In this document: positions 1 through 10,135 of the stretch, one piece after another
Layout: the number at the start of each line of letters is the position of its first letter
How positions within the stretch are numbered: position 1 is the stretch's first letter
Assembly: GCA_051859825.1 (NCBI GenBank)
Contig: JBHYFA010000003.1
Location: 1 to 64,000, forward strand
DNA length: 64,000 bases
Source: CSBr16-58 sp051859825
Lineage (GTDB): Bacteria > Bacteroidota > Bacteroidia > Flavobacteriales > Schleiferiaceae
Direction of reading: 5' to 3'
The notes under the pieces: model-generated
Database searches by the model: none
Told to the model about the DNA's origin: nothing
The model's input: the letters and a program-made list of their open reading frames with translations, nothing else
Program-made: the position numbers and the translations under genes

Positions 1-157
1 TACTCGAAATGACTTCTACGTCGGACAAATCAGCTTCCAATTGCGCACGTAAATTGAAAGAGAGACTCAGTAGAATTGCTAAGACTAGCAGGTGTTTTTT
101 TTGGTTAAAGTGGATTGATACGATTATGTTTTTCAGACGGCTGTGTGTTTTTATCAT
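1..157 (-). CDS. secreted protein, N-terminal fragment (runs off the window)
   Basis: The minus strand reads open from an ATG at 157 to the window edge (52 codons). The N-terminus has several Lys and His residues, then a hydrophobic stretch around LLVLAILLSLSFNLRAQ that looks like a Sec signal peptide with cleavage after RAQ, as is common in Bacteroidota exported proteins. About 14 mature residues remain, too few to name a family. It is divergent from the TonB receptor at 437, with a 279-bp spacer between them. The frame is too short to have been picked up as a standard ORF because its 3' end lies outside the window. Confidence 0.55.
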   Translation of the reverse strand, partial: MIKTHSRLKNIIVSIHFNQKKHLLVLAILLSLSFNLRAQLEADLSDVEVISS

Positions 158-436
158 AGTAAAAAAATAGCTAAGTCATCGAGGCTTTATGCTGGAGATT
201 TGTGTTTTCAAATTTTTTGCAAATAACGGGCAGACTACTATTTCTATGAAGAAAATCAAACCAAGTGGCCGCTTTTGATTTCTTGTAACTTCGGAGGACA
301 CGAAACGCACGAAATATTTTTCTATGTGTCCTTACGAATAGTCCGTTTTATTTGGTTGGAACCTTAATCTCGGAACAAAATTTGATAATTATGCCGACTA
401 ATTTTTGAGCTTTTTGCCAACGGATATTTTCTTTTC

Positions 437-2842
437 ATGCGCGTTTTTTTCCTCGTATTGTTTTTTTTGAATTGCTTGTTTTCGGTAGGCCAAAGCATTA
501 CTGTAAAAAATTGGGAAACCGGCCAAGGTTTGGAGCGGGCTACCATTTTTTGCAATGAACCGCGTGCATTTACCACAACGGATAAAAGGGGAAGAGCGGA
601 TATCTCCGATTTTGTAAACTGTAAGAAAATTGAAATTCGCACTATTGGTTTTCGCACACAGATTTTAAGCTACGAGGAAATTGCGGCTAGAAAGTTTGTA
701 ATCAATATGCAGCCCGCAGTTGTATCTTTCGATGAAATTGTAATTTCCGCCAGTAGATGGAGTCAATCTTCAGGTAATGTGGCTACTAGAGTGGCGAAAG
801 TTACACCCAAGGAAGTCGCCTTTCACAACCCCCAAACCGCCGCCGATTTACTCGAGCTTTCTGGTGAGGTGTTTATTCAAAAAAGTCAACAAGGAGGTGG
901 AAGCCCCATGATTCGCGGTTTTTCCACCAATCGTCTTTTGTATTCCGTAGATGGTGTACGGATGAATACGGCCATTTTCCGCTCAGGAAACATCCATAAC
1001 GTTATTTCTCTTGATGCTTTTGCTATTGAAAATACGGAAGTGCTTTTCGGACCGGGCTCGGTGACCTATGGTAGTGATGCAATTGGTGGGGTAATGAGTT
1101 TTCAAACGCTCACTCCAACTTTTTCGGATAATGAAAAACCAAAATTTAGTGGAGCTTTGGTTAGCAGACACTCCACTGCTTCCAACGAAATCACCAATCA
1201 TTTTCATCTAAATGCCGGATGGAAAAAATGGGCTTTGCTTACCAGCGTAACTTTTTCAGAATTTGGTGATTTGCGAATGGGAGCCAATGGTCGTGATGAG
1301 TATTTGCGGAATTTTTATGTTCGTCGCGTTGGGAATGAAGACCGAATCATCAACTCCAATGATCCTCTATTGCAAATTCCCACCGGATATTCACAGTTGA
1401 ATGTAATGCAAAAGTTGCGCTATAAACCAAGAAAACATTGGGATATTCAATACGGCTTCCATTACTCCGCAAGTTCGGACATTCCTCGATACGATAGACT
1501 CATTGAAATCCGAAATGACTTGCCGCGTTCCGCAGAGTGGCATTATGGACCGCAAATTTGGATGATGAATAATCTGAGCATCAATTATTCCAAGAAAAAC
1601 ACCTATTTCGATCAAATGACCATTCGTTTTGCTCAGCAGTATTTTCAGGAGAGTCGGATAGATAGGGGATTTAATCAACACCGCTTACGAACCCAGATGG
1701 AAGAAGTCAATGCTTGGTCGGCAAATTTTGATTTTGAAAAAAAATGGGCTAAGAACAGGCTTTCGTACGGACTGGAATACATATTTAATGATGTGCAGTC
1801 AAACGCCAGTGCCATAGATATCCGCGATGGCAGCTCCATACTTGTTCCCGATCGTTATCCGCTTTCTACATGGAGCAGTTATGCTGCTTTTCTCAATTAT
1901 CAATACTTTCTCACGAAGAAGGTTATTCTGCAATCGGGTGTGCGGTATTCGTTGTATCATATCAACTCGGATTTTAGTCGAAACATGGACTTTTTTCCTT
2001 TGGTTACCGATAGAGCAAGTGTTCTCGACGATAACGTTACGGGCAGTGTGGGGCTGGTTTATCGCCCCGACAGAACATGGAAGCTCAGTGCCAATGCCGC
2101 TACGGGGTTTCGCGCTCCCAATGTGGACGATATTGGGAAGATCTTTGAGAATATTGATGACGTGCTTATGGTGCCCAACGTCAACTTGAGTGGTGAGTAT
2201 GCCTATAATGCAGAGGTGAATATTGCGAAGAAAATAGGTGAAAACTTCCAGATTGATTTTACGGGATTTTACACCTATTTGGATCGGGCTTTGGTGCGTA
2301 GAGCGTTTAGTTTGGATGGCGAAGAAGTGGTGGAAATCGACGGAATAGAGCGCAGGGTTTTTGCCGTGCAGAATGCAGCCTTTGCTACGGTTTATGGCTT
2401 TAATTCCGGCTTTGAGTGGGTATTGCCTCTGGGATTTAAGCTGACTTCCAGATACAATTATCAGTTGGGCAATGAAGAAATGGAAAGTGGCGAAATTTCC
2501 CGTTCTCGCCACGCAGCTCCCGCTTTTGGTGTAACCCGCTTGAATTTTACCAAGGCCAATCTACAACTACAAGTTTTCGCGATGTACAGCGCAGCCGTTT
2601 CTTTCGACAATTTGAATTTTGAAGAACGCGCCAAGCCCACCATATACGCCACCGATGAAAATGGAAATCCCTTTTCACCCTCGTGGTTTACATTGAACTT
2701 CAAATCATCCTACCGTTTCAACAAGCACTTTGAAGCCACAGCAGGAGTGGAAAACATCTTCGATTTGCGCTATCGTCCGTATAGTTCGGGTTTGGTTGCT
2801 CCCGGACGGAATTTTATTTTTTCCCTAAGGGCAGGGTTTTAG
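437..2842 (+). CDS. TonB-dependent receptor, heme/hemoglobin-receptor type
   Basis: An 801-aa outer-membrane receptor that should import a scarce ligand, most likely heme or a heme protein, using TonB energy. Residues 1-18 are a signal peptide ending in SVGQ. Residues ~20-95 form a carboxypeptidase-D regulatory-like domain typical of Bacteroidota receptors. The plug follows at ~100-225, with IQKSQQGGGSPMIRG, DGVRMN and YGSDAIGGV, a wording I associate with the hemoglobin/heme receptor family. A 22-strand-type barrel fills the rest and ends in an aromatic-terminated strand (FIFSLRAGF). Substrate is inferred from plug similarity only. No hemophore or heme oxygenase gene lies nearby. The protein is full length and the ATG gives a clean signal peptide. 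Confidence 0.85.
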   Translation: MRVFFLVLFFLNCLFSVGQSITVKNWETGQGLERATIFCNEPRAFTTTDKRGRADISDFVNCKKIEIRTIGFRTQILSYEEIAARKFVINMQPAVVSFDEIVISASRWSQSSGNVATRVAKVTPKEVAFHNPQTAADLLELSGEVFIQKSQQGGGSPMIRGFSTNRLLYSVDGVRMNTAIFRSGNIHNVISLDAFAIENTEVLFGPGSVTYGSDAIGGVMSFQTLTPTFSDNEKPKFSGALVSRHSTASNEITNHFHLNAGWKKWALLTSVTFSEFGDLRMGANGRDEYLRNFYVRRVGNEDRIINSNDPLLQIPTGYSQLNVMQKLRYKPRKHWDIQYGFHYSASSDIPRYDRLIEIRNDLPRSAEWHYGPQIWMMNNLSINYSKKNTYFDQMTIRFAQQYFQESRIDRGFNQHRLRTQMEEVNAWSANFDFEKKWAKNRLSYGLEYIFNDVQSNASAIDIRDGSSILVPDRYPLSTWSSYAAFLNYQYFLTKKVILQSGVRYSLYHINSDFSRNMDFFPLVTDRASVLDDNVTGSVGLVYRPDRTWKLSANAATGFRAPNVDDIGKIFENIDDVLMVPNVNLSGEYAYNAEVNIAKKIGENFQIDFTGFYTYLDRALVRRAFSLDGEEVVEIDGIERRVFAVQNAAFATVYGFNSGFEWVLPLGFKLTSRYNYQLGNEEMESGEISRSRHAAPAFGVTRLNFTKANLQLQVFAMYSAAVSFDNLNFEERAKPTIYATDENGNPFSPSWFTLNFKSSYRFNKHFEATAGVENIFDLRYRPYSSGLVAPGRNFIFSLRAGF

Positions 2843-3368
2843 GGTTTTTTGCTACTCAATTACCTTACAAGCCTTTTTTGTTTTGCGTGGTCTTTCTTGT
2901 TTTGTGCGGCCTTTTATCTTGATCATCTAAAACCCCTGAAAACATTGAGTTTAATTATAGGGTTTGGGTGTCTTGCGTCATTTTTTTTACCGCAGAGTCG
3001 CAAAGAGCGCAAAGCATAATCCGTAAGGCTCTGCGCTCTCTGCGCCTCCCGACTATTCTTGTACGGGACAAGTGCTGCGGTGAATATCAAATTTTAGCAA
3101 AAGAGTTAGATGGAAATAGCACGAAAAATGGAATGTAGGTTTTGCTTCTTTAAATGTTCAACTTTTACACAGCAACCGTTACGAAGCAATATTTTCGTGT
3201 ATTTCGTGCCTTTCGTGGTCTAATATGTGAAGCAACTTCAAGGTAAAAACACCTTAGTGTATCGTGGTGGAATATCATTTTTTGCGAAGCAAAAACTCAA
3301 GCTAAAATGGTTTTAGTTGTTTTTAAAAAACCAAATGAAACTAAAAATTTGGATATTTAGCTGTCTTC
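2843..3368. repeat. convergent intergenic region with imperfect inverted repeats
   Basis: This 526-bp gap between two convergent genes has no credible ORF. From 2990 to 3083 it carries an imperfect palindrome: outer arms ACCGCAG (2990-2996) and CTGCGGT (3076-3082), inner arms CGCAAAGAGCGCAAAG (2999-3014) and CTCTGCGCTCTCTGCG (3030-3045, 14 of 16 complementary). Around 3195-3220 there is a run built on TTTCGTG (three spaced copies). Such CGCAAAG and TTTCGTG tracts recur in intergenic DNA of many Bacteroidota; a related tract sits at 33898-33970. Their role is unknown. The palindrome could also serve as a bidirectional terminator for the two genes that end here. Confidence 0.6.
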
Positions 3369-5381
3369 TTACTTCAAAACCCTTTCAATCAAATCATCAT
3401 CGGCGAAGTTGGGAAGTGTGACTTTCAATTCGGGAGTGCGTTCCATTTCGCGTTTGATGGCGAAGATGGCTTCGTGGTTACGCGCCCAACTGCGACGCGC
3501 AATGCCGTTGTTTACATCGAAAAAGAGCATTTTTTGCAAACGCGTTTCGGCTTCGTCACTGCCGTCGAGTAACATTCCAAAACCTCCGTTGATGACTTCA
3601 CCCCAGCCTACACCACCACCGTTGTGGATACTTACCCAAGTGGCGCCTCGAAAACTGTCGCCGATTACATTGTGTATAGCCATGTCGGCAGTAAAACGTG
3701 AACCGTCGTAGATGTTTGAGGTCTCTCGATAGGGAGAATCCGTTCCGCTCACATCGTGGTGATCTCTTCCGAGTATCACCGGGCCTATTTTTCCTTCGGC
3801 GATGGCGCGGTTAAATGCACGAGCAATTTCAATGCGTCCTTCGCTATCGGCATAGAGAATACGAGCTTGCGAACCTACCACCAAGCGGTTTTCCTCGGCG
3901 GCTTCAATCCAGCGGATATTGTCTTCCATTTGCTGGCTGATTTCGTTGGGTGCTTTGGCGGCCATGTTGCGTAAAACTTCGGCTGCAATCCGGTCGGTTT
4001 CTTGCAAGTCTTTGGGGTTTCCTGACGCACATACCCAACGGAAGGGCCCAAAACCGTAGTCGAAACACATGGGGCCAAGAATATCTTGAACGTACGATGG
4101 ATATTTGAAATCAATACCGTTGGGAGCCATGATGTCGGCTCCGGCACGTGAGGCTTCGAGCAGGAAAGCGTTTCCATAGTCAAAGAAATAAGTGCCTTTG
4201 GAAGTATGGGCGTTCACCGCAGCAGCGTGTCGGCGAAGTGATTCTTGCACTTTTGCTTTGAAAGCTTGCGGATCATCAGCCATCATGGTGTTGGCTTCCT
4301 CAAAGGTGAGTCCGGCGGGATAATAACCTCCCGCCCACGGATTGTGCAAGGAAGTCTGGTCGGAACCGAGATCAATAAAGATTCCTTCTTCCAAGAAGCG
4401 CTCCCAAACATCCACTACGTTACCGATGTAGGCGTAGCTGGTATTGGTTTTTTCCTGAAGGGAATTTTTCACCTTTTCTACCAACTCGTCAATATCTTCA
4501 ATCAGCACATCTACCCAGCCTTGCTCATAGCGCGTACGTGCGGCTTTGGGATTTACTTCGGCGGTAACCGATACTGTGCCGGCGATTTTTGCGGCTTTGG
4601 GTTGTGCGCCACTCATGCCACCGAGACCGGCAGTAACGAAGAGTTTGCCTTCCAGTCCTTCACCATTTTTACTGATTTTTCTACCCGCATTCATCACGGT
4701 TATGGTGGTGCCGTGCACAATGCCCTGTGGCCCGATGTACATGTATGATCCGGCGGTCATTTGTCCGTATTGGGTAACGCCAAGCGCATTGAATTTCTCC
4801 CAATCATCAGGTTGAGAGTAGTTGGGAATCATCATTCCGTTGGTGACAATTACACGGGGAGCGTCTGGGGAGGACGGGAATAAACCCATGGGGTGACCGG
4901 AGTACATGTGGAGGGTTTGGTTGTCGGTCATTTCTGAGAGGTATTTCATGGTGAGCAGATACTGCGCCCAGTTTTGAAATACCGCGCCATTTCCTCCGTA
5001 AGTAATGAGTTCGTGCGGGTGTTGCGCCACGCGAGGGTCGAGATTGTTTTGAATCATCAGCATGATAGCAGCAGCCTGACGAGAGCGGTGCGGATAAGCG
5101 TCGATTGGGCGGGCGTACATTTCGTAATGCGGACGAAGGCGGTACATATAAATACGTCCGTATGTTTCCAGTTCATGAGCAAACTCCTCCGCCAATTCTT
5201 CTTGTTGTTCAGGGGTAAAATATCTCAATGCATTGCGAAGCGCCAGTTTTTTCTCTTCCGGAGAAAGGATGTCCTTGCGTCGTGGAGCGTGATTAACATT
5301 GGAGTCGTACGGACGTGGTGCGGGTAGAACAGTGGGGATACCTTCTTGAATAGCTTGGGAAAGAGAAATGCTGTCGATCAT
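3369..5381 (-). CDS. hutU: urocanate hydratase
   Basis: Catalyses the second step of histidine breakdown, hydration of urocanate to 4-imidazolone-5-propionate, using bound NAD+ as an electrophile. The 670-aa length matches the longer urocanase form found in Bacteroidota and animals rather than the ~555-aa enterobacterial form. Diagnostic stretches are YSGHPMGLFPS, NYSQPDDWEK, TAGSYMYIGPQGIVHGT, GLGGMSGAQPKAAKIAG (nucleotide-binding region), ASGNPKDLQETD, GRDHHDVSGTDSPYRETS and HNGGGVGWGEVINGG. No hutH, hutI or hutG is in the window, so the pathway genes are dispersed or lie outside. A TACTTTTG box (5404-5411, minus strand) 23 nt before the ATG fits a Bacteroidota -7 element, without a clear -33. 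Confidence 0.96.
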   Translation of the reverse strand: MIDSISLSQAIQEGIPTVLPAPRPYDSNVNHAPRRKDILSPEEKKLALRNALRYFTPEQQEELAEEFAHELETYGRIYMYRLRPHYEMYARPIDAYPHRSRQAAAIMLMIQNNLDPRVAQHPHELITYGGNGAVFQNWAQYLLTMKYLSEMTDNQTLHMYSGHPMGLFPSSPDAPRVIVTNGMMIPNYSQPDDWEKFNALGVTQYGQMTAGSYMYIGPQGIVHGTTITVMNAGRKISKNGEGLEGKLFVTAGLGGMSGAQPKAAKIAGTVSVTAEVNPKAARTRYEQGWVDVLIEDIDELVEKVKNSLQEKTNTSYAYIGNVVDVWERFLEEGIFIDLGSDQTSLHNPWAGGYYPAGLTFEEANTMMADDPQAFKAKVQESLRRHAAAVNAHTSKGTYFFDYGNAFLLEASRAGADIMAPNGIDFKYPSYVQDILGPMCFDYGFGPFRWVCASGNPKDLQETDRIAAEVLRNMAAKAPNEISQQMEDNIRWIEAAEENRLVVGSQARILYADSEGRIEIARAFNRAIAEGKIGPVILGRDHHDVSGTDSPYRETSNIYDGSRFTADMAIHNVIGDSFRGATWVSIHNGGGVGWGEVINGGFGMLLDGSDEAETRLQKMLFFDVNNGIARRSWARNHEAIFAIKREMERTPELKVTLPNFADDDLIERVLK

Positions 5382-5586
5382 TTTTCAAAAATTTTTATTA
5401 GGGCAAAAGTAAAGGTTTTGTGGTGATTTTTCTCGATGATTGCTGGTGAATCATTATGCGAGGAGATTTAGTCACATCAAGAATTGATAGATTGCATTCA
5501 AAATAAACGTTGAAGAAGTCAATTGGTTTAAAAAAGCTTTCTAGGAAATTAGAGCGTGGAATTCATTATCTTTGGCCAACATTTTT

Positions 5587-8500
5587 ATGATGAAATATTT
5601 AGGCTTCACATTCTTATTTTATCTGATAACCACCTCGCTGGTAGCACAGGTTAATTTGTATGATGAACAGCAGATTGCTGGGCAACAGCAATTATTGCAA
5701 AAGATTGAATTGCGTCAAGAATCTCGCAAGGCTAGGGTTCAGGCTTACATTGAAAAAACGCAGGCATTAAGATATCTTACTGATAGTGCGGGGAGAGAGT
5801 GGAGCTTGTTTGATGTAAATGAAAGTGGATTTCCTATTTGGAACATTTCAGCCAATGCAGAGGTTGCGGGATTTTTGCAGACCTCAGCTCTTCATAATGT
5901 TAGTGGGTATGACTTGCGTGGTGCAGGTATGGAGATCGGCTTGTGGGAAGCCGGATTAAATTGGGCGCCAAGAGCTACCCATGAGCAATTGGTTGGTAGG
6001 GTAAATAACCCACTAAATGGAACGGTAGGAGGGCACGCTACTTGGGTGGCCGGCACCATGATTGCTTCGGGTAATCCAGGTAATCCTCAAGCTAAAGGTA
6101 TGGCGCCTGAGGCCACGGTTTTGGCTTATCCTGATAGTAATTTAGTTTCCCTGTTTGAGTTTGGGATGCAAGGAGGTTTGGTGTCCAATCATTCGTATCA
6201 AACGCCTACCGGATGGGTAAATAGTGGTGGCTGGACGTGGTGGGCGGATACGTCTATTTCGCAAAACGAATCGCAGCGTTTCGGACAATACACATCAATG
6301 GATGAAGAATTGGACGAAATAGCATTTTCTACGCCTTACCATTTAATTGTGAAAGCTACTGGGAATTCAAGAGGGGTGGGGCCAACAACAAATACTGATT
6401 ATTTTACTTGGAGCGGAACTTCGTGGATTTCCCTAAATACAAGTGCTTTTCCTCGAGAAGTTAATGGCGGTTCGGATGGCTATGATTGTATCCCTTGGGG
6501 CTCTACTGCTAAAAATATTCTTCTTGTTGGAGGAGTTACAAAGGATAATACAAACGGTTTTTTTGAAGAAATGAGCGTAAGTGGTTGGGGTCCTACGGAT
6601 GATGGGCGAATAAAGCCCGATTTGGTTGCGCCGGGAAGCGGGGTTTTGTCCACCGGATCATCTTCAGATAGTCATTATTCTGGAGGCACAGGGACTTCCT
6701 TTTCTACTGCCGCAGTGAGTGGTTCATTGGCATTGATTCAAGAAATGATGCTGCGTAAATCGGGTCGCCCTCTTTTGGCTTCTTCTCTGCGGGCTCTTGC
6801 TATTCATACGGCAACGCCTAATACCACTCATCCGGGGCCAAATTATCGCACAGGCTATGGAGTGCTTAATACTCAAGCAGCGGCTGGTTTGATCGATAGT
6901 TTAGATAAAAACATCATCATCGAACGCGAGCTTGAACAGGGAGAAACATTTCGACTGCGTTTTTACAATGAAAATAACGCCCCGATAAAAGCAACTCTTT
7001 CCTGGACGGATGAAGCTTCAAACAATACAGCCGATTTACTTAATGATCGTACTCCAAGGTTGATCAACGATCTTGATTTACGATTGGTATATGATCCCGA
7101 CGGCAATTCGCAAGTGCATTTGCCTTGGAAGCTCGATCCCGATAATCCGGGAGATGACGCTACGCGTGGCGACAATTTTGTGGATAATGTGGAAGTGGTT
7201 CTACCAGCTAGTTTTGATAATGGTGTATGGGAAGTAGAAATAAGTCATAAAGGCAATCTTTCCGGTGGACTACAAACGTTTTCGCTCATTCTTTCGGGTG
7301 TTCCTTATGAGTGGGAGGCGAGTTCTGTTGGGGATACACTTTGGACGGACGCGGGGAATTGGAAAAATAGTCAAATTCCGCCGGATAACGCTTGGATTTA
7401 TGTGGCGGAGAATACCGATAGATTAGCTGTATTGGGAAGTCAAAAGGCCGGAGCAATTTCGATTGATGAAAATGCCGAAGTAGTTGTTTACGAGGGTTTG
7501 GAGGTTTTTTCTGATGTGCATAACCGGGGTGGACTTCAAATTGTCGATGGGCAATTGAAATGGAGTGGACGCTTCTGGGGGAGTTTAGAGTACCAACGCA
7601 GCGGAAAGTCGAAGTGGGTGCATCTGAGTTCACCTCTGGCTCATGCCACGGGGGCTGAACTTGGTGACGTTTCGTTGGCTAGAGGAAATACTTTTACATG
7701 GAATGCTGATGATGCCGAGTGGGAGGGAGTTGGGGCAAATGATACCCTTCATTCTGGTGTTGGACACATAGCATTTTACGGAACATTTGGGGTAGATACC
7801 GCAGGGGCTCCAATTCGTATGCAGGGAAATCCAAGTAATAGTGGTCGTTTTCATCTCGGCTTTAACGATGGATCAAGTTCAACAGCTACTTTTACCAATG
7901 GAAACGGAAGTGAGGGCTGGAATTTTTTGGGGAATCCTTTTACTGCCTCTTTTGATTTTAATGCTTGGTTCGACCCGAGTTTGGACATTGAAAACAGTTT
8001 TCATATTTGGGATTCGGAAAATGAAAATTACGTTTCTTACGGTTCTGCTGTAAACGGGATTGTTGATCCTTATATTGCTCCTTTGCAGGCTTTCTGGGTG
8101 CAAAAGAAATCATCCGCTCCTCAATCATCCGCTTCCGTGGTGCGAATGAGGAATCATTCATTAATTGATAATGACGTTCTGTTTTTTCGGGGAAATACTC
8201 CTAATACTTTGATTTTGGTTGTGGAAAATTCTACTCGGAAGGATTCAACATATATTGTTTTCAAGGAAAATGCAAATCACGGTTTTGATTCGGGCTTGGA
8301 TGCCTGGAAATTACCCTCGGGGCGTTTGGATGTCTCTAGCAGATCGGATAGCGATTACATGTCGGTAAATGCCATTGGAATAATAGAGGAAAAAGATTCT
8401 TTGGAGATTTTCGTTAGTAGTATCACACCCGCTGATACCCACGAAATTCGTTTGAACGCCCAGTTTTTGGATGCAAACATTGGTGTTTGGTTGGAAGATA

Positions 8501-8877
8501 GAAGAAGTCAGCGCTTTGTTAATCTTCGAAGGACACCGTATAGGTTTAGCATTGATACCACCCATCTTGATCAGCGATTTTATCTTCATTTTATTAATCG
8601 CGCCTTTTCGCTGCCACCAAGAACCTTGAATGCAGCTTCGCAGGACTTCAAGGTCTATTATTTTGATCGAAAATTATTTTTGTCATCAAATTTTGATCAA
8701 GAAAGAATAGGTGTGGAGGTAATTGGTGCTGGTGGACAAAAGGTTTTTCAGACAAGCGTGCAAGAGCTTCAGGCCAATGAGCAAGTGATTTTGCATTTAC
8801 CAAATCTTCCTGCGGGGGTTTACATTGGATTGATTGATGGTGGAAGAGCGAGATTGAAATTTGCTATACCTGAGTAA
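5587..8877 (+). CDS. secreted S8 (subtilisin-like) serine peptidase with C-terminal sorting-like domain
   Basis: An exported subtilase-like protein of ~1096 aa. I use the ATG at 5587 (ATGATGAAATAT); the TTG at 5572 overlaps a TATCTTTG box (5567-5574) that looks like a -7 element. Residues ~1-20 are a signal peptide (ends LVAQ). The peptidase domain spans ~100-430: His motif GGHATWVAGT, oxyanion Asn in KATGNSRG and Ser motif GTGTSFSTAAVSG are present. The first catalytic position reads IGLWEAGLN, with Glu where S8 enzymes have Asp. A P-domain-like beta region, a long beta-rich middle and a terminal ~75-aa domain ending PAGVYIGLIDGGRARLKF follow; the last resembles a divergent T9SS type A sorting signal. 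Whether it is an active protease is uncertain because of the Asp-to-Glu change. Confidence 0.85.
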   Translation: MMKYLGFTFLFYLITTSLVAQVNLYDEQQIAGQQQLLQKIELRQESRKARVQAYIEKTQALRYLTDSAGREWSLFDVNESGFPIWNISANAEVAGFLQTSALHNVSGYDLRGAGMEIGLWEAGLNWAPRATHEQLVGRVNNPLNGTVGGHATWVAGTMIASGNPGNPQAKGMAPEATVLAYPDSNLVSLFEFGMQGGLVSNHSYQTPTGWVNSGGWTWWADTSISQNESQRFGQYTSMDEELDEIAFSTPYHLIVKATGNSRGVGPTTNTDYFTWSGTSWISLNTSAFPREVNGGSDGYDCIPWGSTAKNILLVGGVTKDNTNGFFEEMSVSGWGPTDDGRIKPDLVAPGSGVLSTGSSSDSHYSGGTGTSFSTAAVSGSLALIQEMMLRKSGRPLLASSLRALAIHTATPNTTHPGPNYRTGYGVLNTQAAAGLIDSLDKNIIIERELEQGETFRLRFYNENNAPIKATLSWTDEASNNTADLLNDRTPRLINDLDLRLVYDPDGNSQVHLPWKLDPDNPGDDATRGDNFVDNVEVVLPASFDNGVWEVEISHKGNLSGGLQTFSLILSGVPYEWEASSVGDTLWTDAGNWKNSQIPPDNAWIYVAENTDRLAVLGSQKAGAISIDENAEVVVYEGLEVFSDVHNRGGLQIVDGQLKWSGRFWGSLEYQRSGKSKWVHLSSPLAHATGAELGDVSLARGNTFTWNADDAEWEGVGANDTLHSGVGHIAFYGTFGVDTAGAPIRMQGNPSNSGRFHLGFNDGSSSTATFTNGNGSEGWNFLGNPFTASFDFNAWFDPSLDIENSFHIWDSENENYVSYGSAVNGIVDPYIAPLQAFWVQKKSSAPQSSASVVRMRNHSLIDNDVLFFRGNTPNTLILVVENSTRKDSTYIVFKENANHGFDSGLDAWKLPSGRLDVSSRSDSDYMSVNAIGIIEEKDSLEIFVSSITPADTHEIRLNAQFLDANIGVWLEDRRSQRFVNLRRTPYRFSIDTTHLDQRFYLHFINRAFSLPPRTLNAASQDFKVYYFDRKLFLSSNFDQERIGVEVIGAGGQKVFQTSVQELQANEQVILHLPNLPAGVYIGLIDGGRARLKFAIPE

Positions 8878-9148
8878 TTTCCCTTTCATAAATTTACTTA
8901 TTACCAAATATTAATTTTGCTTACGAGCGTTTAGAATTTACTTTTGCAAACTTTAAGCTACTACAATGATTTATGTAAGAATGTCAAATTTCATTGAAGC
9001 TAATACAGAGTAAAAACCGAAAAATAGTTTACATATGAAATGTCCATGTAGTAGCCTTCACAAGCTCCAATGAAAATTGACTGGGACATTCCATAACTTG
9101 TCCCGATATTTATGTCGGGATGACCTTTAAAAAACAAATAATTTACAT
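8878..9148. other. intergenic region with an 8-bp-stem hairpin at 9101-9120
   Basis: The gap between the peptidase and isomerase genes contains TCCCGATATTTATGTCGGGA at 9101-9120. It folds as an 8-bp stem (one G-T pair) with a TTTA loop, only 28 bp before the next start codon. The same TCCCGA/TCGGGA stem recurs at 40757-40772. It lacks a following T-run on the plus strand, so it is not a clear intrinsic terminator. Confidence 0.45.
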
Positions 9149-10132
9149 ATGAAAAACCTCATCGACGCCCTTCCTGATCACATTTTACACGCTAAAGAAA
9201 TTGCCTTAGCAACAAATTTGAAGTCTGCAGAACGCGAGATTTCCTCTCTAGTAATCACCGGTCTTGGTGGTTCGGGCATTGGAGCATCAATCGTTTCCGA
9301 AGTTTTGAGTAGTGAGGTGAAGGTGCCGGTGATTGTGAATAAGGACTATACGCTCCCGGGTTTTGTCAACGCCAATACGCTAGTAATAGCTTGTAGTTAT
9401 TCTGGAAATACCGAAGAAACGATTGCCGCAGTTAAGGAAGCTCAGTCTAAAGGTTGCATGATAGCCTCCATGAGTTCCGGTGGTCAACTTGCTGAGATGG
9501 CCGAAGCTGGGGGTTGGAATCATTTTATCGTTCCGGGAGGTAATCCCCCACGCTCAATGTTGGGTTATAGCCTTGTTTTGCTTTTCCGTTATTTTGAGCA
9601 CTATGGTTTGGCCAATACAGGTTTAGAAGCTTGGGTAGATGCCGTAAGTGCATTTTTAGGTCGTGAGGCGGCAGAAATGGAAGTCGAGGCTGAGCGCATT
9701 TCGTCCATTATCAATGGAAAAATTGTAGCGGTATATGCCTGCGATGGTATGGGTGCACTAGCTGAGCGTGTGCGTCAGCAGTTTAATGAAAACAGCAAAA
9801 TGGTAGGTTGGAATGCCGCTATTCCCGAGATGAATCACAACGAATTGGTAGGGTGGAAATTTGAACACCCTGAAGTAGCGGTTGTGATGCTCCGTCATAA
9901 TTTTGAAAATCCGCGCAACGCCATTCGTGCCGGCCTCAACAAAGAAATTCTTTCGGAAAAAACACCACATTTGGTGGAAATTATGGCCAAAGGCAATACC
10001 CTCATCGAATCCTTGTTCTACATCATCCATTTGACGGATAAATTGTCGTGGTATTTATCGGAGATTCACAAGGTAGATATTTTTGATATTGAGGTTATTG
10101 ATTACCTCAAAGGCAAATTATCGACCTTGTAA
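9149..10132 (+). CDS. bifunctional phosphoglucose/phosphomannose isomerase (SIS family)
   Basis: Interconverts glucose-6-P, mannose-6-P and fructose-6-P in the cytoplasm. The 327-aa protein has two SIS folds: GLGGSGIGASI and CSYSGNTEET bind the phosphate in the first. The GGNPPRSMLGYS stretch corresponds to the signature that separates the bifunctional PGI/PMI type from classical Pgi. IPEMNHNELVGW carries the conserved Glu and His used for proton transfer, and IHLTDKLSWYLSEI near the C-terminus completes the active site. Length matches the archaeal/Bacteroidota PGI/PMI family (~300-350 aa). It stands alone, followed by a dispersed repeat and lipB. Confidence 0.9.
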   Translation: MKNLIDALPDHILHAKEIALATNLKSAEREISSLVITGLGGSGIGASIVSEVLSSEVKVPVIVNKDYTLPGFVNANTLVIACSYSGNTEETIAAVKEAQSKGCMIASMSSGGQLAEMAEAGGWNHFIVPGGNPPRSMLGYSLVLLFRYFEHYGLANTGLEAWVDAVSAFLGREAAEMEVEAERISSIINGKIVAVYACDGMGALAERVRQQFNENSKMVGWNAAIPEMNHNELVGWKFEHPEVAVVMLRHNFENPRNAIRAGLNKEILSEKTPHLVEIMAKGNTLIESLFYIIHLTDKLSWYLSEIHKVDIFDIEVIDYLKGKLSTL

Positions 10133-10135
10133 AAT

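Noticed and set aside
1799..2512. Long minus-strand ORF within the TonB receptor gene
   Set aside because: It is a shadow frame; the receptor frame has full domain support and the antisense product has no family features.
4245..4748. Plus-strand ORFs within hutU
   Set aside because: They are antisense to highly conserved urocanase motifs and have no recognisable domains.
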